DNA of 64,000 bases from DRPN01 sp964599235 (GTDB lineage: Bacteria > Bacteroidota > Bacteroidia > Bacteroidales > VadinHA17). How positions within the stretch are numbered: the first letter of the stretch is position 1; each line of letters opens with the position of its first letter. Position numbers and translations under genes: made by a program. This document shows positions 52,448 through 62,500 of the stretch, in pieces. The DNA is taken from positions 124,001-188,000 of the forward strand of contig CAZRDX010000031.1 in the NCBI GenBank assembly GCA_964599235.1, written 5' to 3'. The notes beneath the pieces are model-generated. The model saw only the letters and a list, made by a program, of their open reading frames with translations, did not search any database and was not told the origin of the DNA.

Positions 52448-53038
52448 TCAAAAACTGAACACAAGCCCTCCGCTGAAGTCGCCCTGAACGATGGCCGAAT
52501 AGGTTCCGGCTCCCACCGAACAACCACCGGTACCGCACCAGAACCCTCCGCCGCCAAAACGCATCGGCATCAACATCCTGGCCTGAGCCTGGAAAGCCAG
52601 ATGCTCCGTCACATAAAAACGGACACCTCCTCCAAGCACCACCGAGAACATCCACTCCGTGTAATAGACGGAATTTTTGGGGGTAAAGATGGTGGTCCCC
52701 ATCGTGAACAGTCCGTAAGGCACCACCACATCGTTGTTGTACACTTCCCGCATCACTCCCAGCTGGAGGTACTCGGTAGCCAGGTTGGTGAGGTTCTCGT
52801 CACCCAGGGCCGACTCCTTGGTGAGCCGGGAATCCATCCGGTTGTAGAAAAAGATCACCTTCGTATCGTCCCCGGCATTGGCTCCCAACTGGACCCCATA
52901 ATTGGGACCACTCTCCACATTGTATTCGTACCTTCCGCCTCCCAGCATCCATCCCCCGTAAGGGGTGATCTCGAACTGTGCCCGGAGGGTAACCGCCACA
53001 CTGCCCAGCAACATCAGAAAAAGAATGGATCGTTTCAT
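52448..53038 (-). CDS. Outer-membrane beta-barrel protein
   Basis: A 196-residue protein with a signal peptide (about 1-20, ending TLRAQ) followed by alternating strands: ITPYGGWMLGGGRY, YGVQLGANAG, YLQLGVMREV, VVLGGGVRFYV, GLVFSF. The last residue is phenylalanine, as in barrel proteins recognised by the Bam complex. Size suggests an eight-stranded barrel. A GGGGFWCGTGGCSVG loop carries two cysteines, possibly a disulphide. Function unknown. Confidence 0.8.
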   Translation of the reverse strand: MKRSILFLMLLGSVAVTLRAQFEITPYGGWMLGGGRYEYNVESGPNYGVQLGANAGDDTKVIFFYNRMDSRLTKESALGDENLTNLATEYLQLGVMREVYNNDVVVPYGLFTMGTTIFTPKNSVYYTEWMFSVVLGGGVRFYVTEHLAFQAQARMLMPMRFGGGGFWCGTGGCSVGAGTYSAIVQGDFSGGLVFSF

Positions 53039-53074
53039 ATTGAACGGCTTTTTTCAAAAGAAAAAAAACGGAGG

Positions 53075-53677
53075 TCAATAACCTCCGGAGAAAATGAATC
53101 CAATGCTCAGGCTGATGTTCTGCTGCGTCCCGACATTGCCCGACTCCAGCATATAGTCATACCGCACATTGGCCATCAGCCCCACACCACTGGAGAAGTT
53201 GTAGATGAAGCCGGCTTCGGGGGTCAGACCGAAATGCCATTGCCTGTCTTCCACATAATAGATACCCATTTCCGTCCGCTTACGTGTCTTATAGGGCCCC
53301 ACTCCAAAACCCACATAGGGCCTCAGTCCCGAACCTCCGAAGAAATATTTTCCGCCGAAGGTCAGCGGAAAAGCATTGATCGAGCGGTATTGCTTGCCAC
53401 TGATGGCACGGGTGCCTTCCTCATAAACATCAAAGGGAATGTCATCATAGAAGACATGCCACGACCAACGCAGCTCTACCGCCACATTGTCGGTGATGAA
53501 ATAACCGCCCGAGAAAGTGAACCCCCGGAAACTGACCGGCGAAATGAAATCCTTGGTGTCCCCCATAGGAAAGGAGACGTCATAACCCAGGTTGGTATAG
53601 AAACCTCCCTGCCCGAAAGCCGACGGGACAGCCAGCAAGGCTAGCAACGAAACTATAATGATCTTGAACTTTTTCAT
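53075..53677 (-). CDS. Outer-membrane beta-barrel protein (OMP_b-brl family)
   Basis: A 200-residue protein with a signal peptide (about 1-22, ending SAFGQ) and an eight-strand barrel pattern: GFYTNLGYDVSFPMG, FTFSGGYFITDNVAVEL, YVGFGVGPYKTRKR, HFGLTPEAGFIYNF, NISLSIGFIFSGGY. Typical of the small porin-like barrels of Bacteroidota. 36 bases separate it from each neighbour, so it belongs to the lipoprotein-barrel-barrel-Spy-like operon. Confidence 0.85.
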   Translation of the reverse strand: MKKFKIIIVSLLALLAVPSAFGQGGFYTNLGYDVSFPMGDTKDFISPVSFRGFTFSGGYFITDNVAVELRWSWHVFYDDIPFDVYEEGTRAISGKQYRSINAFPLTFGGKYFFGGSGLRPYVGFGVGPYKTRKRTEMGIYYVEDRQWHFGLTPEAGFIYNFSSGVGLMANVRYDYMLESGNVGTQQNISLSIGFIFSGGY

Positions 53678-53713
53678 GGTCTTATTGTCTTTTTCTGGAA
53701 TATCTGGAACAAA

Positions 53714-54370
53714 CTATTTATGGAAACACTTCGACTGCGCAAAAGCCTGGTCGATGCTGCGCTCGATGCGTTTTTTCATGTCGGTGGTGGAAGAACTCAG
53801 CATGCCGTTGAAAGCGGCACCCCAGACCACCGGCAACTTGATCTCTCCGTCATCATTGATGGGATCATTGGGATCCCCCATCGTGATGAAAAGCGTACCG
53901 GTACTGAACGAATAATAATAAGGATAATATCCACCGGGGTATCCCCACCACCAGTCCCATCCGGGATAACCCCACCACCAGTCATACGGATAGTAGGGAT
54001 AGTAAGGATAACCAGGCACCCAGCCTTCCGTGGTCGAAGTGCTCACCGTAGCGGTCACCAACACATCGGGAGGCGTGTCACCATCCGGATCCACCGGCGT
54101 GTAACCGACTCCCTTCAGATTTTCCTCGATCTTGCTGAGGATCGTCTCATCGTAGGTATGCTTCACCTCTTCCGGATCATCGGTGATGTAAGCAACCGTA
54201 TCGATCAGAAAATAGGTTTTTACATCATGGGTGGCAAAAAATGCGGAATCATAGTCGGTCACCACAATGTCCGTATCACTGTAATATTCCGCTCCACCCG
54301 GATAACAGGAGACCATCACGACGGCCAGCGCCGCAAACAGCCCGTAAAACAAAAATCTCACTTTTTTCAT
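53714..54370 (-). CDS. DUF4136 lipoprotein with Tyr/Trp/Pro-rich segment
   Basis: A 218-residue lipoprotein: signal peptide with lipobox VVMVSC, so the lipidated cysteine is C22. DUF4136 features are the early YDSAFFATHDVKTYFLIDT, the ILSKIEENLKGVGYTPVD helix, PDVLVTATVSTSTT, and a C-terminal MKKRIERSIDQAFAQ. In the middle (about 115-150) is a striking stretch of YP, WWW and GY repeats, common in this family but very marked here. First gene of the operon; likely outer-membrane or periplasmic. Confidence 0.85.
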   Translation of the reverse strand: MKKVRFLFYGLFAALAVVMVSCYPGGAEYYSDTDIVVTDYDSAFFATHDVKTYFLIDTVAYITDDPEEVKHTYDETILSKIEENLKGVGYTPVDPDGDTPPDVLVTATVSTSTTEGWVPGYPYYPYYPYDWWWGYPGWDWWWGYPGGYYPYYYSFSTGTLFITMGDPNDPINDDGEIKLPVVWGAAFNGMLSSSTTDMKKRIERSIDQAFAQSKCFHK

Positions 54371-54394
54371 GGTCCTTCGTTTTTAATTTCACTG

Positions 54395-54425
54395 CAAATG
54401 TAGTTAAATTCAATCTAAATAAAAA
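54395..54425 (-). promoter_or_regulatory. Promoter of the envelope operon
   Basis: Reverse strand TTTT (54422-54425), a 19-base spacer and TACATTTG (54395-54402, exact -7), 24 bases before the lipoprotein start. Confidence 0.55.
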
Positions 54426-54535
54426 AAATCGGGTTCTCCCACAGCCTCACGGCCGCACACCAACAGGCAATCCCTTTTTCCGGAAGATTTGGCAATCAAT
54501 CAGATAAAGTATGAACGCATCCCGGTAAAGTTTAT

Positions 54536-54543
54536 TACCTTTG
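54536..54543 (+). promoter_or_regulatory. Probable -7 element of the RluB-type gene
   Basis: TACCTTTG, an exact match, 20 bases before the ATG at 54564. No clear -33 box. Confidence 0.5.
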
Positions 54544-54563
54544 CAGCCCAAAAATAAGAAAAA

Positions 54564-55358
54564 ATGAAGGAAAAGGGGCAGAAAGGCATAGCAGGAAGGA
54601 GCAAAAAAGGTGAGGGGAAGACCTCTCGTCCGCAGCAGGAGGAGGAGCTGATCCGTCTGAACCGCTACATTGCCCTCAGCGGTGTCTGTTCGCGTCGCGA
54701 GGCCGACGAATACATCCGGAAAGGTCTGGTGAGCGTCGACGGAAAGAAGGTCACCGATCTGGGGATCAAGGTGCCCCGGTCGGCCGTGGTGCACCTGCGT
54801 GGAAAAAGGATCTTTCCCGAAGAGAAAGTCTATATCCTCCTCAACAAACCCAAGGATTGCATCACCACCACCCGTGACCCCGAGGGACGACGCACGGTGT
54901 TCGACCTGGTGAAGCTGCCCGGCCATCTCCGTCTCTTCCCTGTGGGCCGCCTCGACAGGAATACTACGGGTGTGCTGCTGCTCACCAACGACGGCGACCT
55001 GGCCCAGAAACTGACCCACCCCAGCTACAAGCAAAAAAAGGTATACCAGGTGACCCTCGACCGCGACCTGACGCGCCGCGACATGGAACGTCTGGTGGAG
55101 GGCATCGAGCTCGAAGAAGGGCTTGTCGCCGCCGACGCCGTCTCGTGGGTCGACCCCGAAAACAAAAAAGTGCTGGGCCTCGAGATCCACTCCGGCCAGA
55201 ACAGAGTGGTGCGCCGTCTCTTCGAGGCACTGGGCTACCGCGTCAAGGCTCTCGACCGTGTCTCCTTTGCCGGACTCACCAAGAAAGCCCTGCCCCGCGG
55301 CAAATGGCGCCATCTCACCCCCAAAGAGATCATCATGCTCCACCGCGGCCTCTTCTGA
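54564..55358 (+). CDS. RluB/RsuA-family pseudouridine synthase
   Basis: A 264-residue enzyme: a basic, K/G-rich leader (about 1-28), an S4 domain (LIRLNRYIALSGVCSRREADEYI) and the synthase domain with the catalytic GRLDRNTTGVLLLTNDG and the later GQNRVVRRLFEALG. The family modifies 23S (RluB/RluE/RluF) or 16S (RsuA) rRNA; length and the long basic leader best fit RluB-type. Upstream of era with its own promoter. Confidence 0.92.
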   Translation: MKEKGQKGIAGRSKKGEGKTSRPQQEEELIRLNRYIALSGVCSRREADEYIRKGLVSVDGKKVTDLGIKVPRSAVVHLRGKRIFPEEKVYILLNKPKDCITTTRDPEGRRTVFDLVKLPGHLRLFPVGRLDRNTTGVLLLTNDGDLAQKLTHPSYKQKKVYQVTLDRDLTRRDMERLVEGIELEEGLVAADAVSWVDPENKKVLGLEIHSGQNRVVRRLFEALGYRVKALDRVSFAGLTKKALPRGKWRHLTPKEIIMLHRGLF

Positions 55359-55384
55359 CCCCTGCCCTTCCCGCCATTTATTCC

Positions 55385-55392
55385 TATCTTTG
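55385..55392 (+). promoter_or_regulatory. Probable -7 element of the era-der genes
   Basis: TATCTTTG, an exact match, 21 bases before the era ATG. Confidence 0.5.
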
Positions 55393-55413
55393 TAAACGAC
55401 CATTTCACACAAC

Positions 55414-56292
55414 ATGTCCCATAAAGCCGGATTCGTCAATATCATCGGCAACCCCAACGTGGGGAAGTCCACCCTGCTCAACCGGCTGGTCGGGCAGAAG
55501 CTGGCCATTGTCACCTCCAAAGCCCAGACCACCCGCCACCGCCTGCTGGGCATCGTCAACGGCAAAGACTTCCAGATCATCTATTCCGACACACCGGGCT
55601 TCCTCAAACCACGCTACAAACTGCAGGAGTATATGGTCAAGGCGGTACATTCGGCCTTTGAGGATGCCGACATCCTGCTCTTCACCACCGACGTCACGGA
55701 AGAGCCTTCCGAGGAGCATCCGCTCCTGTCAAAGGTGCGCAGCGTCACCATCCCGGTGATCTGTATCCTCAACAAGATCGACCTGGTCTCCCCCGAAGAG
55801 GTGGAAAGCCTGCTGGCGCGCTGGCAGGCACTCCTCCCCGAAGCATACTGCGTGGCCGTGAGCGCCACCCTAGGCGCCAACCTCGACCGGCTGATGCAGA
55901 AGATCCTCGACCTCCTCCCCGAAAACCCGCCGTATTACCCCAAAGACCAGCTCACAGACAAGCCCGAAAAATTCTTCGTCGAAGAGATCATCCGCGAAAG
56001 GATCCTCCTCAACTACCGCCAGGAGATCCCCTATTCGGTCGAGGTGATGGTCGAATCCTTCAAGGAAGAGGAAGATCTCATCCGCATCGCCGCCAGGATC
56101 TTTGTGATGCGCGACAGCCAGAAAGGCATCCTCATCGGACATAAAGGCCAGGCCCTCAAAAAGGTGGGCACCGAAGCCCGCAAGGACCTCGAAGCCTTCT
56201 TCAACAAAAAAGTGTTCCTCGAGCTGTTCGTCAAGGTGAAGAAGGACTGGCGCGACAAGGACCGCATGCTCAGAAGTCTCGGATATCAATAG
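55414..56292 (+). CDS. era: GTPase Era
   Basis: A 292-residue GTPase with G1 GNPNVGKSTLL, G3 DTPG, G4 NKID and G5 SATLG, followed by a KH domain carrying GILIGHKGQALKKVGTEARKDLE. Era binds the 3' end of 16S rRNA and helps 30S maturation. The der gene begins 8 bases later, so the two GTPases are co-transcribed. Confidence 0.97.
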   Translation: MSHKAGFVNIIGNPNVGKSTLLNRLVGQKLAIVTSKAQTTRHRLLGIVNGKDFQIIYSDTPGFLKPRYKLQEYMVKAVHSAFEDADILLFTTDVTEEPSEEHPLLSKVRSVTIPVICILNKIDLVSPEEVESLLARWQALLPEAYCVAVSATLGANLDRLMQKILDLLPENPPYYPKDQLTDKPEKFFVEEIIRERILLNYRQEIPYSVEVMVESFKEEEDLIRIAARIFVMRDSQKGILIGHKGQALKKVGTEARKDLEAFFNKKVFLELFVKVKKDWRDKDRMLRSLGYQ

Positions 56293-56300
56293 TTCGCCGT

Positions 56301-57605
56301 ATGGGAAACATCGTAGCCATCGTAGGCCGGCCCAATGTGGGCAAATCGACCCTTTTCAACCGTCTCACCGAAAGCCGGCAGGCCATCGTCGACGAATACT
56401 CCGGGGTCACACGCGACCGTCTCTATGGTCATTGCACCTGGAACGGCATCACCTTTCCCGTCGTCGACACCGGTGGTTACGTCACCCGTCCCGGCGATGT
56501 GTTCGAGGACGAGATACGCAAACAGGTGCTCATCGCCATCGAGGAGGCCGACGTCATCCTCTTCGTCACCGACGTGGAGAGCGGCATCACCGACCTCGAC
56601 GAGGCGGTGGCCGAACTGTTGCGCAAAACGAACAAGAAAGTACTGCTGGCCGTCAACAAGGTGGATAACACGGAACGTCTCTACGACGCCCAGGAGTTCT
56701 ACCGTCTGGGCCTCGACGAGCTCTTCCCCGTTTCGGCCATCAACGGCAGCGGCACAGGCGACCTTCTCGACCGCGTCACCGCCCTGCTCGACACCCCCGG
56801 CGACGAACCCGACGAGGAACTCCCCGCCTTCGCAGTGGTGGGACGCCCCAACGCCGGCAAATCCACCCTCATCAATACCCTCCTGGGCGAAGAACGGCAG
56901 ATCGTCACCCCCGTCTCCGGTACCACCCGCGACATGGTACCCATCATTTACAACAAGTTCGGCTACCATTTCCGCCTGATCGACACCGCCGGCATACGCA
57001 AAAAGAACAAGGTCACCGAAGACCTCGAGTTCTATTCCGTCATGCGCGCCATCCGCGCCATCGAACATTCCGACGTCGCCTTCCTCATGATCGACGCCAC
57101 CCGCGGCATGGAAGCCCAGGATGTCAACATCTTCCGTCTCATCCAGCGGAACAGGAAAGGGATCGTCCTGGTGGTCAACAAATGGGACCTCATCGAGAAA
57201 GACCACAGGACAATGGAACAGTTCCGAGAACGCATCATCGAAAAGATCATGCCTTTCCAGGACCTGCCCATCATCTTCATCTCGGCGCTCGAACAACAGA
57301 GAGTGCTGAAAATGCTGGAGACCGGCATGAAAGTATACCACAACCGCAAAAAGCGCATCCCCACCTCGAAGCTCAACGAGGTGATGCTGCAGGCCATCGA
57401 GGAGTTCCCTCCACCCTCGGTCAAGGGCAAGTACATCCGCATCAAGTACGTCACCCAGCTGCCCATGAAGACCCCCGCCTTCGCCTTCTTCTGCAACCTG
57501 CCCCAGTACATCCGCGAGCCTTACAAACGCTACCTGGAGAACAGACTGCGCGAACATTTCGACTTCCATGGCGTGCCTGTCGAGATCCATTTTCGCAAGA
57601 AGTAG
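56301..57605 (+). CDS. der: GTPase Der (EngA)
   Basis: A 434-residue protein with two tandem G domains, each with a full G1: GRPNVGKSTLFNRL (about 8-21) and GRPNAGKSTLINTL (about 180-193). G3 DTGGY and DTAGI and G4 NKVD and NKWD are present, followed by a C-terminal KH-like domain (KYIRIKYVTQLP...FFCNLP). Der acts in late 50S assembly. Length is typical. Confidence 0.97.
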   Translation: MGNIVAIVGRPNVGKSTLFNRLTESRQAIVDEYSGVTRDRLYGHCTWNGITFPVVDTGGYVTRPGDVFEDEIRKQVLIAIEEADVILFVTDVESGITDLDEAVAELLRKTNKKVLLAVNKVDNTERLYDAQEFYRLGLDELFPVSAINGSGTGDLLDRVTALLDTPGDEPDEELPAFAVVGRPNAGKSTLINTLLGEERQIVTPVSGTTRDMVPIIYNKFGYHFRLIDTAGIRKKNKVTEDLEFYSVMRAIRAIEHSDVAFLMIDATRGMEAQDVNIFRLIQRNRKGIVLVVNKWDLIEKDHRTMEQFRERIIEKIMPFQDLPIIFISALEQQRVLKMLETGMKVYHNRKKRIPTSKLNEVMLQAIEEFPPPSVKGKYIRIKYVTQLPMKTPAFAFFCNLPQYIREPYKRYLENRLREHFDFHGVPVEIHFRKK

Positions 57606-57685
57606 CGACCGCTTTTGCCGGTATACCCTGAAAGCCTTCCCCGCTTTTTTGTATCTTGGTACACTCTTTGCTATTACCTTTCTCG

Positions 57686-58201
57686 ATGAAGCCTCCGGTA
57701 CTGAAAATAGCGCTCCTTACAGGCATGATCGCCCTGATGACCTGGGCATGCCGGAAGACCGAGCATTATCCTCCCGAACCCAGCATCACTTATCGCAGCT
57801 TCTATTTCCGTGACTCGGTCGATTACCTGGGCAACAAGATCCTCACCGGCACCCTGACCTTCTATTTCATCGACGGCGACGGCGACCTGGGCATGCCCGA
57901 CATCGACTCCCTCCTGCCGGGCGACAGCTCAGCGGCCAATCTCTTTTTCTCGCTCTACTACCTGCGCAACAACAACATCTACCCGGCCGACGAGGAGGAG
58001 GTCAAAACCCCCCTCAGCTACCGCATCCCCTACATCCGCATGACCGGCCGCGACAAGACCATGAAGGGGGAGGTCCGGGTGACCTTCTTCTACATTAACT
58101 TCCCCTACGACACCATCCGCTATTCGTTCTATGTGGTCGACCGTGCCGGCCATCAGAGCAACACCGAAGAGACCCCCTTCATCATCCTGCCCCCCAACTA
58201 A
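57686..58201 (+). CDS. Putative lipoprotein, function unknown
   Basis: A 171-residue protein with a lipoprotein signal peptide (ALMTWAC, so the lipidated cysteine is near residue 22). The mature part is strand-rich with a repeated D/G motif (FIDGDGDLGMPDID, which resembles a calcium-binding loop) and RVTFFYINFPYDTIRYSFYVVDRAGHQSN, an Ig-like strand pattern. No family recognised. The ATG at 57686 was preferred over an upstream TTG. It precedes the hemerythrin-like gene by 11 bases and probably shares its transcript. Confidence 0.75.
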   Translation: MKPPVLKIALLTGMIALMTWACRKTEHYPPEPSITYRSFYFRDSVDYLGNKILTGTLTFYFIDGDGDLGMPDIDSLLPGDSSAANLFFSLYYLRNNNIYPADEEEVKTPLSYRIPYIRMTGRDKTMKGEVRVTFFYINFPYDTIRYSFYVVDRAGHQSNTEETPFIILPPN

Positions 58202-58212
58202 ACCTCCCCGCC

Positions 58213-58962
58213 ATGATCACCGGCAACAACAAGATGGTAGACCTCGTCCACCGCAACTATACACTCATCTCCGTACTCAATCGTTTCGGCATCGCCCTGG
58301 GCTTCGGCGACAAGACCGTCCGTGAGGTGTGCGAGGAAAAAGGACTCAACCTCCCCTTCTTCCTGGAGATCATCAACTCCTATCTCGACGACGACTACTT
58401 CCCGCGAGAACATCTGATCTCGTTCCCTCTCCGCCTCATCGTCGACTACCTCTCCCGCACCCATCACGACTATCTGGAGAAAAGGATTCCCGAGATCGAG
58501 ACCATCATCTCCTCCACAGAGACCCCCTGTTACCGGAAAAAAGACCACAACTACCTGCTCCTCAAGTTCTTTCGCGAATACAAAGAAGAACTCATCCTCC
58601 ACATCCGGCGTGAGGACGAACAGGTGTTTCCCTATGCCCTGCATGTGGAGAAACTTTTCCTACGTCTTGAAAAGGAAGGCATCCCCCCCACCGGGATCCC
58701 CGGATACTCCATCATGGACTACCTCCGCGAACATGACAACATTGAGGAGAAACTTTTCGACCTGAAGAACATCATCATCAAATACCTGCCTCCCCCCCTC
58801 CATCCGGAGGGGTGTTACCGGGTGATCGCCATGTTGTTCGATCTCGAGAAGGACATGAACGACCACAGTCGCATCGAAGAGAAGGTACTGGTACCGAAGG
58901 TAGCGGTCATGGAGGAAAAACTGCGGCAACACGCCCGTAAGGATCAAAAGGACCGCTCATGA
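58213..58962 (+). CDS. Hemerythrin-like di-iron protein of the RIC/ScdA type, N-terminal cysteines lost
   Basis: A 249-residue protein. Residues about 8-60 resemble the ScdA N-terminal domain, but where family members have an FCCGG-like motif this protein reads ALGFGDKT (28-35). The C-terminal four-helix bundle keeps the di-iron ligands of RIC (YtfE) proteins: H84/H85, H130 with E134 (HxxxE), H174 (EHDNIEE) and H218 with E222 (HxxxE). RIC proteins help repair iron-sulfur clusters after nitric oxide or oxidative damage. The stop overlaps the LuxR-type gene as ATGA. Sensor or repair function is not resolved. Confidence 0.85.
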   Translation: MITGNNKMVDLVHRNYTLISVLNRFGIALGFGDKTVREVCEEKGLNLPFFLEIINSYLDDDYFPREHLISFPLRLIVDYLSRTHHDYLEKRIPEIETIISSTETPCYRKKDHNYLLLKFFREYKEELILHIRREDEQVFPYALHVEKLFLRLEKEGIPPTGIPGYSIMDYLREHDNIEEKLFDLKNIIIKYLPPPLHPEGCYRVIAMLFDLEKDMNDHSRIEEKVLVPKVAVMEEKLRQHARKDQKDRS

Positions 58963-59540
58963 GCAAGATCGATTTCCTGATCGTCACCGGCTCGTACATC
59001 TTCCGCACGGGGCTGCGTTTCCTGCTGGAGGAGCTCGACGCGACGGGAAAGATCTTCTTCGCCGAGGAGGGCGATCATGCAGCGAACACCCAGGCCGACA
59101 TCGTCCTTTTTGACACCCGTCTGTCCCTGCCTGCCTCCCTGGCACGTCCCGGCAGGGACCGTCCCCTGCTGGTGGGCCTCTCCCACGACGATGAGCCCCC
59201 TCCCTCCACTGCACCTTACGACCACCTGCTTCTTCTCTCCCTCTCCAAGAGCGAACTCCTTCATCAGCTGCAGAAGATCCTCGAAGAAGCAGGCTTCAAC
59301 ACCGAAGCCGCCGTGCACGAAGAAAAACTCAGCGAAAGGGAGAAGACCATCCTGCGCTACGTGGCCCTGGGGTTCACCAACAAAGAGATCGCCGAGAAGC
59401 TTTTCATCAGCACCCATACCGTCATCACTCACCGCAAGAACATCACCCGCAAGACCGGGATCCGCACCGTCTCGGGTCTGACCATTTATGCCCTGCTGAA
59501 CAACCTGATCGAGATGGATGAGCTCAACGGTGGCGGATGA
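58959..59540 (+). CDS. LuxR-family transcriptional regulator with degenerate receiver domain
   Basis: A 193-residue protein. The N-terminal about 110 residues have a receiver-like pattern (FLIVTGSYIFRTGLRFLLEEL, DIVLFDTRL) in which the acidic pair after the first strand is replaced by T/G, while the phospho-acceptor-like D in LFDTRL remains. The C-terminal HTH (about 124-190) is a clear LuxR/FixJ domain: LSEREKTILRYVALGFTNKEIAEKLFISTHTVITHRKNI. Coupled to the hemerythrin-like gene through an ATGA overlap, suggesting joint action. Convergent with the SpoIIE gene, whose stop directly abuts it. Confidence 0.85.
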   Translation: MSKIDFLIVTGSYIFRTGLRFLLEELDATGKIFFAEEGDHAANTQADIVLFDTRLSLPASLARPGRDRPLLVGLSHDDEPPPSTAPYDHLLLLSLSKSELLHQLQKILEEAGFNTEAAVHEEKLSEREKTILRYVALGFTNKEIAEKLFISTHTVITHRKNITRKTGIRTVSGLTIYALLNNLIEMDELNGGG

Positions 59541-62500
59541 TCACAGACGCACCCCCATGAACAGCACATCGTCCACCTGGAAGTGATCTCCTTTCCATTT
59601 GAGGAAGTAGTTCTTCACCTCCTCATACTGTTCCTCCATGCTCAGGTGATGGATCCTTTCGAGCAGCTGCTTGACCCGTTCCACTTTCATCTTCTTCCCT
59701 TTCGGTCCGCCAAACTGATCCGGATACCCGTCGGAGAAAAGATAGAAAGCATCGCCGGGACTCAGATCGTATTCCTGGTCATCGAACACCTTGTCCCCCG
59801 TGAACTCTCCACCCACACCACTGCGATTGCCGCGGATATAGTAAAGTTCGTCGCCGATAAAAAGCACTACCGGCCGCATCGCCGAGGCGAACTTGATGTG
59901 ATGGGTGGCCGGTGTCACCTCCACCACCGTGATGTCCATGCCGTCGTTCGATTTACCGTCGCGATCCTGGTTGAGCGAGTTGACGATCTCCCGGTCGAGA
60001 AAACGCAGCAGCTGCGAAGGCGATTCATACCGCCCTTGGTTGGTAAGGTCCTTGATGAGCGTTGAACCGATCATCGACATGAAGGCCCCCGGCACACCAT
60101 GTCCCGTCGAGTCGGCACACACCACCAGATAACGCCCATCATCCACAGGCCCCCACCAGTAGAAATCCCCGCTCACAATGTCCCGTGGCAGATAAAAAAC
60201 AAACGACTCGGGAAAGACCTCCCGCAGCTTCTTCAACGGAGGCAGGATGTTGCGCTGGATCCGACGGGCATAGTTGATGCTGTCGGTGATCTCCTTGTTC
60301 TTGATCTCCAGCTCTTCCTTCTGGCGGACCACCTCATGGGTGCGCTTGTCCAGCTCCTCCTCCAGATAACGCTCACGCCGGATATGGTTGCGCTCCCGTA
60401 TCTTCAGGATGATGAAGAAGATCACGATCAACAGCAGCACCATCAGGGAAATGAACCACCAGGTCTTCCATATCGGCTTGCGGATAATGATACGCAACGC
60501 CACCGGCTGCTGCACCGCATAACCCGAACTGTTGTACGCCCGCAACAGGAAAGTATACCGCCCGTCCTCCAGACGAGGATAGTAAGCATACGGCGTGGTG
60601 GTCACCTCCGACCATCCCTCATCGTAGTTCTCCAGCTTGTACTGGTAAGTCACCTCCCGGGGATCCTGGAAACTGATGCCGATGAAGTCGATGCGCACCC
60701 TGTATCTTCCGTACGGCATCACGATCTTCTCCCCCGGAGGCACCTTCTTGTCCGAAAAGGTCACCGACAGGATGCTGGTACGAGGCGGGATGGTATCCGA
60801 CTTCTCCCGCGAGGGATCGAACCGGATGAGACCCTGCGTGGTGCCGAACCAGATACGTCCCTGCTCGTCAGTACATACCGCGTTGGCATTGCATTCGGCC
60901 GTAATGCCCAGCTTCTCGGTATAAGTACGTACCTTCATCTTCTCGGGGAAGATGCGGCTGATGCCCATACTGTGACCCACCCAGATGCTCCCACGAGGAT
61001 CGGTGGTGATGCTGTAACAATAATTCGATACCAGGCCCGACTTGTCGAGATAGTTCAGGATCGTATCCTTTGAGATCTCGATCACGCCGCTGCCGTAGGA
61101 GCCGATCCAGAACTCACCCCGCCTGTCGCGCACCAGGGAGCGCATCTGGGTGCGGGTGATCACATCGGGAAAGAGGTAGACCCGCCGCACCGAATCGTTC
61201 TCAATGACGTAAAGCCCGTCAGACATCGTGGCCAGCCAGACACGATGCTGCTCATCCACATAGATATCGTTGATGTTGTTATAGGGCAGGCCTTCATTGG
61301 TGGAGAACTTGCACAGGAGAGTCCCCCCGGCATCGAACTTCAGCACCCCGCTGGCCGTACCCGCCCATACCGCTTTTTCGTCCCCTTCCAAAGCATTGAT
61401 GGTGTTCTCCAGGAGGTTGCCCGAGTTGAAGGGATGCCTGACCTTCCCCTTTTCGATGCGGTAGATGCCCTGACCCGCCGTACCTGCCCAGATATCTCCC
61501 CGGGCATCTATCCACAGGGCACTTACCATCCCCTTCAGTCCGCGGGCAGCATCGTAACGCTGCTCCTTCCCGTCGACAAGCGAACGCACCAGCACCCCGC
61601 CTTCTCCGCCGGCGACCAGCCGCCCTTCCGACACCGACAGGGCCGTCACACTCCTGCCCGGCACCGGCGAAGGCATATCATAAAAGAGTACCGACTCCTC
61701 CGGGAAAAAGACCAACCCCTCCCCATAGGTGCCGATCCAGATGTTGTGTTCAAAATCCTCAAAAACACACTGGAGATTGCGGCTTTTCAAACCTTTTTCA
61801 TTGAGATGTTCCACACTCCCTTCTCCGTTCATCCGGAACAGACCTTCGCCCATGGTGCTGATCCACATCCTGCCCCGGCTGTCACGGTACAGGTCGGTGA
61901 TGATCATGCTGCGGAACGAAGCCAGTGATGCCGGCACAGAGGCTGGTTTCTCGCTTCCCGGATGCCAGACCCACACCCCTTCGCCCCGGGTGCCGATGAA
62001 GAGGGTGTCCCCTGAGAGACAGAAGCTCTGTACACCTATTTCCGGCAATCCCCCGATACGCTGCACCTTTGTCACCGTATCTCCCTGCAGGTCGAGGTGG
62101 AGGCGGTAAGCTCCGTCGAAGGTGCCGATGATCACCTCATCACCGGCCACGGCCAGGGCACTCAGCTGGCTCACCGGCAACACCAACGGTCGCACCTCCC
62201 CACTCCGCTGCGGCGAGAGCCGGAACAGACCCCCCGTCTGGGAAACCACCAGAAGATCGCCCCCCGGCAACGAAGCTATGCCATTCACCCGGCTCGCAGA
62301 ACGAGAGGTAAGATCGTAAAAACGAAACTTCCCCCCCTTCAGTTCACCCACATAACCATTGCTGAACCCGAACCACAAGCCTCCCCCGGGAAGACGGTGG
62401 CTCACCGTCACAAAACCCTGCCCCAACGTGTCCGGCAAGACCGCTTTGCGAAATCGCTGCCCGTCAAAACGCACCAGCTCGGTGCCCGTACCCACCCACA

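Noticed and set aside
54447..55580. 377-codon reverse open frame over the RluB-type gene
   Set aside because: It runs antisense through the pseudouridine synthase and its promoter, with no motif.
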